Part shown: piece after piece, positions 1 through 7,676 of the stretch
Numbering within the stretch: the stretch's first letter is position 1
How the letters are laid out: each line of letters opens with the position of its first letter
Assembly (NCBI GenBank): GCA_021156365.1
Contig: JAJNDK010000003.1
Coordinates: 248,001-312,000, forward strand
Origin: Bacteroidota bacterium
GTDB taxonomy: Bacteria > Bacteroidota > Bacteroidia > B-17B0 > Aurantibacillaceae
DNA: 64,000 nucleotides
Direction: 5' to 3'
Position numbers and translations under genes: made by a program
The notes under the pieces: generated by a model
What the model was told of the DNA's origin: nothing
The model's input: only the letters and a program-made list of their open reading frames with translations
Databases searched by the model: none

Positions 1-40
1 GATGGCGAATTAAACTATGAACAAAAAAAAGTTCAAAAAG

Positions 41-72
41 TTTGAATTATTTAAATCCTTTCGTTATCTTTG
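41..72 (+). promoter_or_regulatory. Bacteroidota-type promoter of the porP-gld locus
   Basis: A TTTG at 41-44 and a TATCTTTG box at 65-72, separated by 20 bases, match the Bacteroidota housekeeping promoter form (TTTG, about 19 bases, TAnnTTTG). The porP start codon follows 55 bases after the -7 box. Both elements are seen in the sequence; promoter activity is inferred. Confidence 0.65.
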
Positions 73-127
73 TTTTCTATAATAGTCACAAACTATACTA
101 AAATTAATGTATTTTAACAGATCAAAC

Positions 128-1129
128 ATGAGAAAAACCCTTACAACCCTAGCAGTTGCTGTCACCGGATTGGTTTCTACCGCTTTTGCACAGCAGGATC
201 CTCAGTTTACTCAATTTATGCATGTTAAGCAGGCATACAACCCAGGTTATGTGGGAACAAGCGATGCAATTTGCTTTGGTGCAATGTATCGTCAGCAATG
301 GGTGAGCTTCCCGGGAGCGCCAAAAACAGGCCTTTTCGCATTTGATATGCCGGTTGCTGCTCTTCATGGTGGTGTTGGGTTCTATTTTGCAAACGATCAG
401 TTAGGTAATGATAATACCAATATGGCACGTTTGGCTTACGCTTTCCACGTTCCGTTAGGAGCAAGCGGTACAGGTAAATTATCCTTTGGTCTGGACGGAG
501 GTATCCTTCAGAAACGTATCAACGGTACCTGGGTTCCCCCTCAAACATTGAATGATCCTTCAATTCCGAATAACCAGGCAACAGGTGCTCCTGCGCTAAA
601 TAAGCTAAGCCCGGATCTTGGTTTCGGTATTTATTACACTATTCCTAACAAAATGTATGTAGGTGTATCTATGACTCACTTGGGTGCGCAGGATCTTAAA
701 GGGGCTACTCAAGGAGTGACTCTGGTGCCATATAATCCAGGTTACAAATTGCAATTCGACATCGCACGTCACTACTATGTGATCGCTGGTTATACTTTCA
801 AGCTGGATGAAGGCGCATACCATAAACTCACTCCGAACATCAAAGTTAAATCGGACGGTTCTTCCACACAGCTGGATGTTAATCTTACTTATATGTATAA
901 TAATATGATCTGGTTGGGCGCTTCTTACCGTTTGCAGGATGCAGTAGCTCCTATGATCGGTTATGTGGCTCCTTTCGGATTAAAAGTTGGTTATTCGTAT
1001 GATGTGACCATGTCTAAACTGAATGGTTATAGCTCTGGAACTCACGAAATTATGCTGGGTTACTGCTTTAAACCAAAAGTTAAACCGAATGTTTCGAGTC
1101 ATACAAACGTAAGATTCCTCGAAGATTAA
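128..1129 (+). CDS. porP: PorP/SprF family type IX secretion outer membrane protein
   Basis: This 333-residue protein belongs to the PorP/SprF family, outer membrane beta-barrel proteins of the type IX secretion/gliding system that are thought to help anchor or export surface adhesins. It opens with a signal peptide (MRKTLTTLAVAVTG, cleavage near AFA-QQ), followed by the family hallmark QDPQFTQFMH and an N-P-G-Y pattern repeated later as YNPGYK. The rest is alternating aromatic/polar beta-strand sequence ending in a charged tail. The ATG at 128 is preferred over an in-frame ATG at 107 because the signal peptide begins there. It stands directly upstream of gldK, the usual order, with a good promoter at 41-72. 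Family assignment is firm; PorP versus SprF cannot be separated by eye. Confidence 0.92.
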   Translation: MRKTLTTLAVAVTGLVSTAFAQQDPQFTQFMHVKQAYNPGYVGTSDAICFGAMYRQQWVSFPGAPKTGLFAFDMPVAALHGGVGFYFANDQLGNDNTNMARLAYAFHVPLGASGTGKLSFGLDGGILQKRINGTWVPPQTLNDPSIPNNQATGAPALNKLSPDLGFGIYYTIPNKMYVGVSMTHLGAQDLKGATQGVTLVPYNPGYKLQFDIARHYYVIAGYTFKLDEGAYHKLTPNIKVKSDGSSTQLDVNLTYMYNNMIWLGASYRLQDAVAPMIGYVAPFGLKVGYSYDVTMSKLNGYSSGTHEIMLGYCFKPKVKPNVSSHTNVRFLED

Positions 1130-1200
1130 AAAAAGTTTTGCATATTTGTAACCTTTAAAAAAAATGTTCGTTGAAACCTGTTACTACTAACATCATTATG

Positions 1201-1234
1201 TTGAAAACTTATTAGGAACTTTGGTGTAATTTTG
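1201..1234 (+). promoter_or_regulatory. Possible internal promoter before gldK
   Basis: TAATTTTG at 1227-1234 fits the TAnnTTTG -7 consensus. The nearest upstream TTG is at 1201-1203, giving a spacer of 23 bases, longer than usual. The gldK start lies 72 bases downstream. It may let gldKLMN be transcribed apart from porP. Confidence 0.35.
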
Positions 1235-1306
1235 GAAGTAGAAACGAGTTATAAGAAACAAGAGCGAAGTTGGAAGCTTTTTGTTTTAAAACTAAACAAA
1301 ACGAAA

Positions 1307-2908
1307 ATGAAAAAACTGTTGGTAATAGTTGCATCAGCAATGGCGGTAGTAACCGGTTGTACTCAGTACCCCGGTGAATTAGTTGGGGTGAAGGGCCGTG
1401 AGGAGTGGTATCAACCGGATCCATATGGAACGCTTTATATTCCTATGGGAAGTTACCATATGGGACCGAGCGATGAAGAGGTGACCTATGCGCATACAGC
1501 GAAATCAAAAATGGTTTCCGTACAGGCTTTTTATATTGATGATGCAGAGATCTCCAACAATGAGTATCGTCAGTTCGTTTACTGGGTTCGCGATTCAATT
1601 GCACGTGTTTTATTAGCTGCAGGTCAGAATGCCGACGCAGCCGACTATCAGATCGTTCCTGACGACTGGTTGGATATGTGGCCGATCTACAAAGGTGATC
1701 AGAACATGACCCCAAACAATCTCAACCCGAATTATTACCTGAACTGGGATGAGAAGATCCGTTGGAATGACGATGATCCTGATTACCAGTTAGACCTTAA
1801 TCCACTGTACCTCGAGCCGAAGGAACGTTTCTACAACAGGAAACAATACGATACCCGGAAGCTGAACTTTGAGTACTACAGGATCGATATTCGCCTTGCA
1901 GCACAAAAAAGCAACCGTTTCCTTCCGAACAAATCGATAGATGCGGTTCCTAACAAATACAAACAGGAAGAGTATCTCAATGGTGTACACGAGAACAATG
2001 CACCTACGAATGATCAGCCTGCAGCATTTACCACACCGGTTGGTGACGATAATCCTACCATTGGAATTAACGGATCTATCCCGGCTGCAAATGTTAAAAA
2101 AGACGCTTTGGGTCAATACGAAGTGGAAGACCGTGTAGCAGTTGGACAAGGAAACTATTTCCCACGCCAGCGTAAAGGTGTTGACAGAAGTGTATTTATC
2201 GTTAAAGATATTATCAATGTATATCCTGATACCCTTGCATGGGTGCATGATTTCACATATTCCTTCAATGAGCCAATGACCAATATGTATTTCTGGCATC
2301 CGGCTTATGACAATTATCCGGTAGTAGGTGTATCCTGGAAACAGGCACGTGCTTTCTGTATCTGGAGAACAAATATCCTGAACAATTATCTGACAGGCAC
2401 TGAGCAAACCATTGTAAATGACTTCCGTCTTCCGACAGAAGCAGAGTGGGAATATGCTGCACGTGGTGGTAACGATCTTTCTCCGTATCCTTGGGGTGGT
2501 CCATATATCCGTAATGCACGTGGTTGTTTCTTAGGAAACTTTAAACCAATGCGCGGATCATACATCGACGACGGTGGATTCCACACAGTTCCTATTTACT
2601 CCTACAACCCGAATGATTATGGTTTGTATTGTATGGCTGGAAATGCTTCTGAGTGGGTGGATGATGCGTACGATGAGTCAGCTTATGATTTTGCTCATGA
2701 CCTTAACCCTTCCTATAAATTTGAAGCTCAGGAAAAAGATCCTGCTGTATTAAAACGTAAGGTTATTCGTGGTGGTTCATGGAAAGATGTAGGTTACTAT
2801 CTTCAGACCAGCACCCGTACTTACGAGTACCAGGATACTGCCAAATGCTACCTTGGATTCCGTTGCGTGATGACGTATCTCGGACGTGCTAAGGGAGATG
2901 AGATCTAA
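1307..2908 (+). CDS. gldK: GldK, lipoprotein of the type IX secretion/gliding motor ring
   Basis: GldK is an outer membrane lipoprotein that forms, with GldN, a large periplasmic ring of the type IX secretion system. The 533-residue protein starts at 1307 with a lipoprotein signal (MKKLLVIVASAMAVVTGC; Cys-18 is the lipidation site). An in-frame start at 1232 would bury this signal, so it is rejected. The body has the formylglycine-generating-enzyme/sulfatase-modifying fold: MGSYHMGPSDEE near the start, YPVVGVSWKQARAFC, FRLPTEAEWEYAARGG, MAGNASEWVDDAY and VIRGGSWKD, ending in LGFRCVMTYLG. This is the normal architecture and length for the family. It is followed by gldL after 153 bases. Confidence 0.96.
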   Translation: MKKLLVIVASAMAVVTGCTQYPGELVGVKGREEWYQPDPYGTLYIPMGSYHMGPSDEEVTYAHTAKSKMVSVQAFYIDDAEISNNEYRQFVYWVRDSIARVLLAAGQNADAADYQIVPDDWLDMWPIYKGDQNMTPNNLNPNYYLNWDEKIRWNDDDPDYQLDLNPLYLEPKERFYNRKQYDTRKLNFEYYRIDIRLAAQKSNRFLPNKSIDAVPNKYKQEEYLNGVHENNAPTNDQPAAFTTPVGDDNPTIGINGSIPAANVKKDALGQYEVEDRVAVGQGNYFPRQRKGVDRSVFIVKDIINVYPDTLAWVHDFTYSFNEPMTNMYFWHPAYDNYPVVGVSWKQARAFCIWRTNILNNYLTGTEQTIVNDFRLPTEAEWEYAARGGNDLSPYPWGGPYIRNARGCFLGNFKPMRGSYIDDGGFHTVPIYSYNPNDYGLYCMAGNASEWVDDAYDESAYDFAHDLNPSYKFEAQEKDPAVLKRKVIRGGSWKDVGYYLQTSTRTYEYQDTAKCYLGFRCVMTYLGRAKGDEI

Positions 2909-3061
2909 CATTTTATCAACATATTTTCCGTTTTTTGTACTTGCTTACTTTTTAATTTGAATAATTAGAAATAAACTGTACATTGCGGGACTTTTTAGAA
3001 GTTAAAAAAAGCAAAAAACAATAATCAATCCTAACAACAAACAAAACAAAAAAGAAGAGCT

Positions 3062-3871
3062 ATGAGCAGTAAATTACCGAAAATAACAGGCTACAAAAAA
3101 ATTCTTCACGTTGTAGCTTCTGGAGGTGCAGCAATCGTAATCGTTGGTGCCTTATTTAAAATTATGCACTGGCCAGGTGCGTCACCGATGTTGATATGTG
3201 GTCTTTTGACGGAGGCGTTGATATTCTTGCTTTACGCTTTTGATATTCCACATGAGGAATGGGATTGGTCTTTGCCTTATCCGGAACTTGTTGACATGGG
3301 AGCTCACCATGAAGAAGAAAACCAGGAAGAAGATCCAAAAGCTTCTTTAACTGCTCAACTGGATAATATGCTGGAACAAGCTAAAATCGGTCCTGAACTG
3401 ATCGAAAGCTTAGGAAACAGCATGCGCTCTTTAAGTGATAATGCAAGCAAAATGGCAGATATTTCTAATGCTCACGCAGCTACCAATGATTACGTGGATA
3501 GCGTGAAATCTGCAGCTAAAAATGTAAGCACTCTTTCTGACTCATATAACAAAGCCGCTGAATCTCTTATGGGACTATCTGTTTCTAACGAAGCTGGTGT
3601 TTCTTTCGGAGAGCAGTTAAGCAAAGTTTCTAAAAATCTTTCTGCTCTTAACGCTTCTTACGAATTACAATTGCAGGGAAGCCAGGAACATCTGAAAGCG
3701 ACTTCTGTGTTCTACGATGGTTTAACAGACCTGATGAGAAACCTGAACGATTCGGTAGAAGATACAAAACGTTACAAAACAGAGATCTCTTCTTTGTCAA
3801 GCAATCTCGGTGCATTGAATACCATCTATGGTAACATGCTGACTGCGATGAATTTCAAAGGGACTAACTAA
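3062..3871 (+). CDS. gldL: GldL, inner membrane motor subunit of type IX secretion
   Basis: GldL is the inner membrane protein that, with GldM, forms the proton-driven rotary motor of type IX secretion and gliding. Two transmembrane helices lie at about residues 14-32 and 41-60 (ILHVVASGGAAIVIVGALF and the segment ending LIFLLYAF) around the conserved KIMHWPGASP loop. Glu-51 in the second helix and Lys-33 are in the places where the family carries residues needed for proton coupling. The remainder (residues 85-269) is a cytoplasmic, helical Ser/Asn/Leu-rich region, as in other GldL proteins. The length of 269 is slightly longer than the classical 215-residue version but usual for many relatives. 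It sits between gldK and gldM. Confidence 0.95.
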   Translation: MSSKLPKITGYKKILHVVASGGAAIVIVGALFKIMHWPGASPMLICGLLTEALIFLLYAFDIPHEEWDWSLPYPELVDMGAHHEEENQEEDPKASLTAQLDNMLEQAKIGPELIESLGNSMRSLSDNASKMADISNAHAATNDYVDSVKSAAKNVSTLSDSYNKAAESLMGLSVSNEAGVSFGEQLSKVSKNLSALNASYELQLQGSQEHLKATSVFYDGLTDLMRNLNDSVEDTKRYKTEISSLSSNLGALNTIYGNMLTAMNFKGTN

Positions 3872-3894
3872 TCTTTGATTAACTAAAAAAAAAT

Positions 3895-3929
3895 ACGAAG
3901 AGGAGTGTATTTTTTACACTTCTCTTCGT
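3895..3929 (+). other. Strong RNA hairpin between gldL and gldM
   Basis: Arms 3895-3909 and 3915-3929 form a 15-base-pair stem with one G-U pair and a five-T loop. There is no T-run after it on the plus strand, but a run of A precedes it, so it is a poor terminator for the gld operon and would look like a terminator only for minus-strand transcription. It may set mRNA stability or the gldL:gldM ratio; that is inference. Confidence 0.75.
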
Positions 3930-3969
3930 TATAAAGATATATTTACTAAATAAAAAAATTTAAGAAACA

Positions 3970-5634
3970 ATGGCAGGCGGTAAAGGCGAATCACCAAGAC
4001 AAAAGATGATCGGTATGATGTACTTAGTACTCACCGCACTTTTGGCGATGAACGTATCAAAGGATATCCTTAAGGCATTCGTTACTGTTAACGACAACCT
4101 GGAGCGTACCAATAAAAATTTCGATAGTAATACCAAGAAAGTACTGGAAGCGTTTAAAGCGTCAAAAGAATCAAATCCAAGTGCTCTTCCTTATTACGAA
4201 AAAGCGGAACAGGCTACCAAGATCACGAAAGAGATCTTTGACCATATTTCCAAATTAAAACAGCACATTATTGACGAAACAGAGAAGATGGAGAAAAAAG
4301 ATACGCTTCGTCTGAAATATGCAAATGCTAAAGATAATTACGATGCTCCTACGCATATCATGATCGGTGATGATGAAACGAATCCAAAGGATGGCGATCT
4401 GACAGCGAAAGATCTTAGAAAAAGGATCAACGCGGCAGAATCTAAATTGCAAGCCTTGATAGATGATATGCAAAAGGAGAAAAAAACACAGTTTCTTCCG
4501 GACGATTACAAAGCATTGAAGGAAAAGATCTCAACTATGAAAGTTGTGGATCCGAATGAAACAGAAGACGGTGCAAAGATCACGTGGGAGATCTTTAACT
4601 TCTATCACTTACCATTGGCAGGTGTTGTAACGAATCTTACACAGATGCAATCAGACATTAAGAACGTTGAGTCTGAGCTTGTATCTCAATTCTCAGGTGC
4701 TTCCGGAAAGATCGCTATCAAATTTAACCAGTTATCTGCGAAAGTAGTGGCTCCTTCCAGCTATATCCAAATGGGACAGCCTTACAAAGCCGATATTTTC
4801 CTGGCAGCTTCTTCTACCGATTTTAAAGATGACAACATGCAGGTTATTGTTGGTGTGGATTCAGCTGAAGCTGCAAAAGGTGCCACCGGAGCAGTTCAGA
4901 AACTTGAAGGCGGTATGGGTAAATACGAAGTGGGTACCGGCGGACAAGGTTTACAAACTTATAAAGGTGTTATTAAATTCAAGAAACCAACAGGTGAATA
5001 CGATTACTATCCTTTCTCCGGAGAATATATGGTGGCAGCGCCTTCTACGGCTATCGCACTGGATAAAATGAATGTATTCTACATTGGTGTACCAAATCCT
5101 GTATCTGTTTCGGCTGCCGGTGTATCTCCTACAGATCTTGTAGTGAATGCAAATGGTGGTGGAGCTAAATATGTATCAAAAGGCGGTGGTAAATACGAAT
5201 TTACATTCTCAAGTCCTGGCGATTGTAACATCAGCGTATCCGCAAAAACAAAAGATGGTACAAAACCTCAGGGACCTCCTATTAAATTCCGTGTAAAAAG
5301 AATTCCTGATCCGGTTGCTAAGATCGGTGGAAAGATCGGTAACGGTATCCTTGAGTTCAAGAAACTGGAATTAGCATCCATCGGTGGTGTGATCGCTGAG
5401 GTTCCCGGATTCGAATTCGATGCTCGTTTCGTAGTAAAATCATTTATTGTGAGTGCTGTTGTTAAAGGAAGTCTGAAAGAGTTCAACTGTGCGGGTAACA
5501 ATCTTTCTGCGGAAGCAAAAGGAGTTATCCAGAGTTTGAGCCCGGGTTCCAAATTGTATTTTGAGAATATCAAAGCAAGCGGACCTGATGGATCTACCAG
5601 AACTTTACCTAACGTATCGATCAAAGTAAAATAA
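3970..5634 (+). CDS. gldM: GldM, periplasm-spanning motor subunit of type IX secretion
   Basis: GldM anchors in the inner membrane beside GldL by a single helix and reaches across the periplasm to the GldK/GldN ring, passing on motor torque. The 554-residue protein has the diagnostic start MAGGKGESPRQKMIGMMYLV, a transmembrane segment at about residues 17-35 (MYLVLTALLAMNVSKDIL), a helical coiled region to about residue 235, then three beta-rich domains. Recognisable points are the MNVFYIGVPNPV segment near residue 360, the KFRVKRIPDPVAKIGGK segment near residue 440 that links the last domains, and an SPGSKLYFENIKASGPDG motif near the end. Length and order are normal for the family. It is followed by gldN after 40 bases. 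Confidence 0.96.
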   Translation: MAGGKGESPRQKMIGMMYLVLTALLAMNVSKDILKAFVTVNDNLERTNKNFDSNTKKVLEAFKASKESNPSALPYYEKAEQATKITKEIFDHISKLKQHIIDETEKMEKKDTLRLKYANAKDNYDAPTHIMIGDDETNPKDGDLTAKDLRKRINAAESKLQALIDDMQKEKKTQFLPDDYKALKEKISTMKVVDPNETEDGAKITWEIFNFYHLPLAGVVTNLTQMQSDIKNVESELVSQFSGASGKIAIKFNQLSAKVVAPSSYIQMGQPYKADIFLAASSTDFKDDNMQVIVGVDSAEAAKGATGAVQKLEGGMGKYEVGTGGQGLQTYKGVIKFKKPTGEYDYYPFSGEYMVAAPSTAIALDKMNVFYIGVPNPVSVSAAGVSPTDLVVNANGGGAKYVSKGGGKYEFTFSSPGDCNISVSAKTKDGTKPQGPPIKFRVKRIPDPVAKIGGKIGNGILEFKKLELASIGGVIAEVPGFEFDARFVVKSFIVSAVVKGSLKEFNCAGNNLSAEAKGVIQSLSPGSKLYFENIKASGPDGSTRTLPNVSIKVK

Positions 5635-5674
5635 CGGCATTTTGTTTGGTAGTAATAATTAAAAAAACAAAGTC

Positions 5675-6520
5675 ATGAGAAAGCAATTGAAATTAATGTT
5701 ATTACTCGCTGTACTGATTGTAACGGCAGGTAATTCATTTGCCCAGGTGTTTGCACCAGGGGATTACAGGGATGGGATTTATGACAAAGAAAACTCTATT
5801 AACAGAAAATTCATTCCTTATACGTTTCTGAGAGAGGGTGATGTTCAATGGAGCAAACGTGTATGGAGAGAGATCGATATGCGCGAAAAGATCAACCAAC
5901 CATTGTATTACCCGGTAGATCCTGTGAACGGAAGAATTTCTTTCTTTCAATTGCTTCAGAAATATATTCTGAGTGATCAGATCATCGCGTTCTCGGACGA
6001 AGAATTCCTGAAAAAAATGGAATTGGCTGAGATTAAACAGAAGATCGTTACCTGTGACTCTATTTCCGAGTCTTCGGTAAATGACATAGGTGAGGAGATC
6101 ATTACGAAAGTGTTCAAATGCGACTCCACTTCTATCTACAGAAATATCCGTAAATACCGTCTGAAAGAAGACTGGTTCTTCGACAAACAAAAATCGGTAA
6201 TGGAAGTTCGTATTGTTGGAATCGGCGTATTTACCTATGATGAAGACAAAGAAGCAGATCGTGAGCTTTTCTGGGTATATTTCCCGGCATGCCGCCCTTT
6301 CTTTTCTCAGCACGAGGTGTATAACACAAAGAATGACTCTGAAAGAAGGACTTTCGAAGATATTTTCTGGAAACGTCAGTTCAATAGCAATATTGTTAAA
6401 GAATCGAACGTATACGACAGGGGACTTAATGAATACTCAAAAGGTATCGATGCCCTGATAGAAAACGAACGTATCAAAAAAGATATTTTCCAGTACGAAC
6501 ACGATTTGTGGAACTTCTAA
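5675..6520 (+). CDS. gldN: GldN, first copy
   Basis: GldN is a periplasmic partner of GldK in the ring of the type IX secretion system. The 281-residue protein has a signal peptide (MRKQLKLMLLLAVLIVTAG, cleavage near SFA-Q), then the family motifs GDYRDGIYDKENSINRKF, WSKRVWREIDMREKINQPLY, YRLKEDWFFDKQKSVMEVRI and ELFWVYFPACRP. A second copy follows at 6743. The two agree closely except in the middle (about residues 108-150), and their last 144 bases including terminator differ by one base. The gene lies 40 bases after gldM with an A-rich leader and no Shine-Dalgarno, and ends in its own terminator at 6541-6571. Confidence 0.95.
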   Translation: MRKQLKLMLLLAVLIVTAGNSFAQVFAPGDYRDGIYDKENSINRKFIPYTFLREGDVQWSKRVWREIDMREKINQPLYYPVDPVNGRISFFQLLQKYILSDQIIAFSDEEFLKKMELAEIKQKIVTCDSISESSVNDIGEEIITKVFKCDSTSIYRNIRKYRLKEDWFFDKQKSVMEVRIVGIGVFTYDEDKEADRELFWVYFPACRPFFSQHEVYNTKNDSERRTFEDIFWKRQFNSNIVKESNVYDRGLNEYSKGIDALIENERIKKDIFQYEHDLWNF

Positions 6521-6571
6521 AAAACATTTCAATGTTAAAAATCCCCGGTCGGAAGATCGGGGATTTTTTTT
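6428..6571 (+). repeat. 144-base direct repeat, copy 1 (gldN 3' end and terminator)
   Basis: Bases 6428-6571 match 7493-7636 with a single difference (C at 6525, T at 7590) and no gap. The block covers the last 31 codons of gldN, the 3' untranslated region and the terminator. Confidence 0.9.
6541..6571 (+). terminator. Rho-independent terminator after first gldN
   Basis: A 10-base-pair stem (6541-6550 with 6555-6564, one G-U pair), GGAA tetraloop and a T-run to 6571. It ends the main porP-gldKLMN transcript before the second gldN copy. Confidence 0.9.
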
Positions 6572-6731
6572 GTACATACTTTCCTGTTTTTTCATATTCA
6601 TAGATGATCCCTGGAATTTGATGGTTTCTTCTCCCAATGAAAAGAAATTAAATTCCTGGCAGCTTGTATCTTCTCCGTTTCGATCGCGTTATGATCTGAA
6701 ACAGGGACTGAAAATGGATATAATCAATTAA

Positions 6732-6738
6732 AAGGAGG
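6732..6738 (+). promoter_or_regulatory. Unusually strong Shine-Dalgarno before second gldN
   Basis: AAGGAGG sits four bases before the ATG at 6743. Most genes in this window, including the first gldN, have A-rich leaders without such a site, as is usual in Bacteroidota. Confidence 0.7.
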
Positions 6739-6742
6739 AACC

Positions 6743-7585
6743 ATGAAACAATTGAAATTAGTGTTAATACTCGCTGTACTGATCGTAGCAACCGGTAATT
6801 CATTTGCGCAGGTATATTCACCTGGTGATTACAGGGACGGAATTTATGACAAAGAGAATGCGGTCAACAAAAAATACATTCCTGATACCCATCTCAGGCA
6901 GGGCGATGTTCTGTGGAGCAAACGTGTATGGAGGGAGATCGACATGCGCGAAAAGATCAACCAGCCTTTGTATTACCCGGTAGATCCTGTAAATGGAAGG
7001 ATTTCACTCTTTCAGCTGTTTCAGAAATACATTCGATCTAAGCAGATCATTGCCTTTTCCGACGATCAGTTTCTACTACCTATGCAACCTGCTGAGATCG
7101 AGCAGAAACTTATTACCTGTCTCGATATAGATGAAATAGGTGTTGACAGTCTGGGAAATGAAGTGCCGGTGAAAAGATATGTATGTGATTCCACTTCTAT
7201 CTGCAGAAATATCGGAAAATACCGGCTGAAGGAAGATTGGTTCTTCGACAAACAAAAATCGGTAATGGAGGTCCGCATCGTTGGTATCGGAGTATTTACC
7301 TATGATGAAGACAAAGAGGCAGACCGTGAGCTTTTTTGGGTATATTTTCCGGCATGCCGCCCTCTTTTTGCTCAACACGAGGTTTATAATACCAGGAACG
7401 ACTCTGAAAGAAGGACGTTCGAGGATATTTTCCGGAAACGCCAGTTCAATAGCACTATTGTGAAAGAATCAAATGTATATGACAGGGGGCTCAATGAATA
7501 CTCAAAAGGTATCGATGCCCTGATAGAAAACGAACGTATCAAAAAAGATATTTTCCAGTACGAACACGATTTGTGGAACTTCTAA
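6743..7585 (+). CDS. gldN: GldN paralogue, second tandem copy
   Basis: This 280-residue protein is a tandem duplicate of the gldN at 5675. It keeps the signal peptide, GDYRDGIYDKENAVNKKY, WSKRVWREIDMREKINQPLY and the C-terminal half almost unchanged. The region around residues 108-145 is much changed (PMQPAEIEQKLITCLDIDE against KKMELAEIKQKIVTCDSIS), so the copies may differ in contacts there. Between the copies lie the first terminator and 171 non-coding bases, so this copy may be separately transcribed; no clear -7 box was found in that spacer. It has a strong Shine-Dalgarno, unlike copy one. Some gliding bacteria carry a gldN/gldO pair with overlapping roles, which may be the case here. 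Confidence 0.93.
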   Translation: MKQLKLVLILAVLIVATGNSFAQVYSPGDYRDGIYDKENAVNKKYIPDTHLRQGDVLWSKRVWREIDMREKINQPLYYPVDPVNGRISLFQLFQKYIRSKQIIAFSDDQFLLPMQPAEIEQKLITCLDIDEIGVDSLGNEVPVKRYVCDSTSICRNIGKYRLKEDWFFDKQKSVMEVRIVGIGVFTYDEDKEADRELFWVYFPACRPLFAQHEVYNTRNDSERRTFEDIFRKRQFNSTIVKESNVYDRGLNEYSKGIDALIENERIKKDIFQYEHDLWNF

Positions 7586-7636
7586 AAAATATTTCAATGT
7601 TAAAAATCCCCGGTCGGAAGATCGGGGATTTTTTTT
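7493..7636 (+). repeat. 144-base direct repeat, copy 2 (second gldN 3' end and terminator)
   Basis: Partner of 6428-6571 with one base difference. Neighbouring coding sequence just upstream shows many synonymous changes, so the block is more alike than the rest of the pair. Confidence 0.9.
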
Positions 7637-7637
7637 T
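7606..7637 (+). terminator. Rho-independent terminator after second gldN
   Basis: Same stem, GGAA loop and T-run as the terminator after the first gldN: arms 7606-7615 and 7620-7629, with Ts running to 7637. Confidence 0.9.
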
Positions 7638-7676
7638 GCTAAAAGAATTTCCCTGAATTATATTTATATCTGATTC

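Noticed and set aside
1790-2407. 205-residue open frame on the minus strand inside gldK
   Set aside because: It is antisense to a firmly identified gene, has no recognisable motifs and an unnatural composition rich in Cys, Ile and Val.
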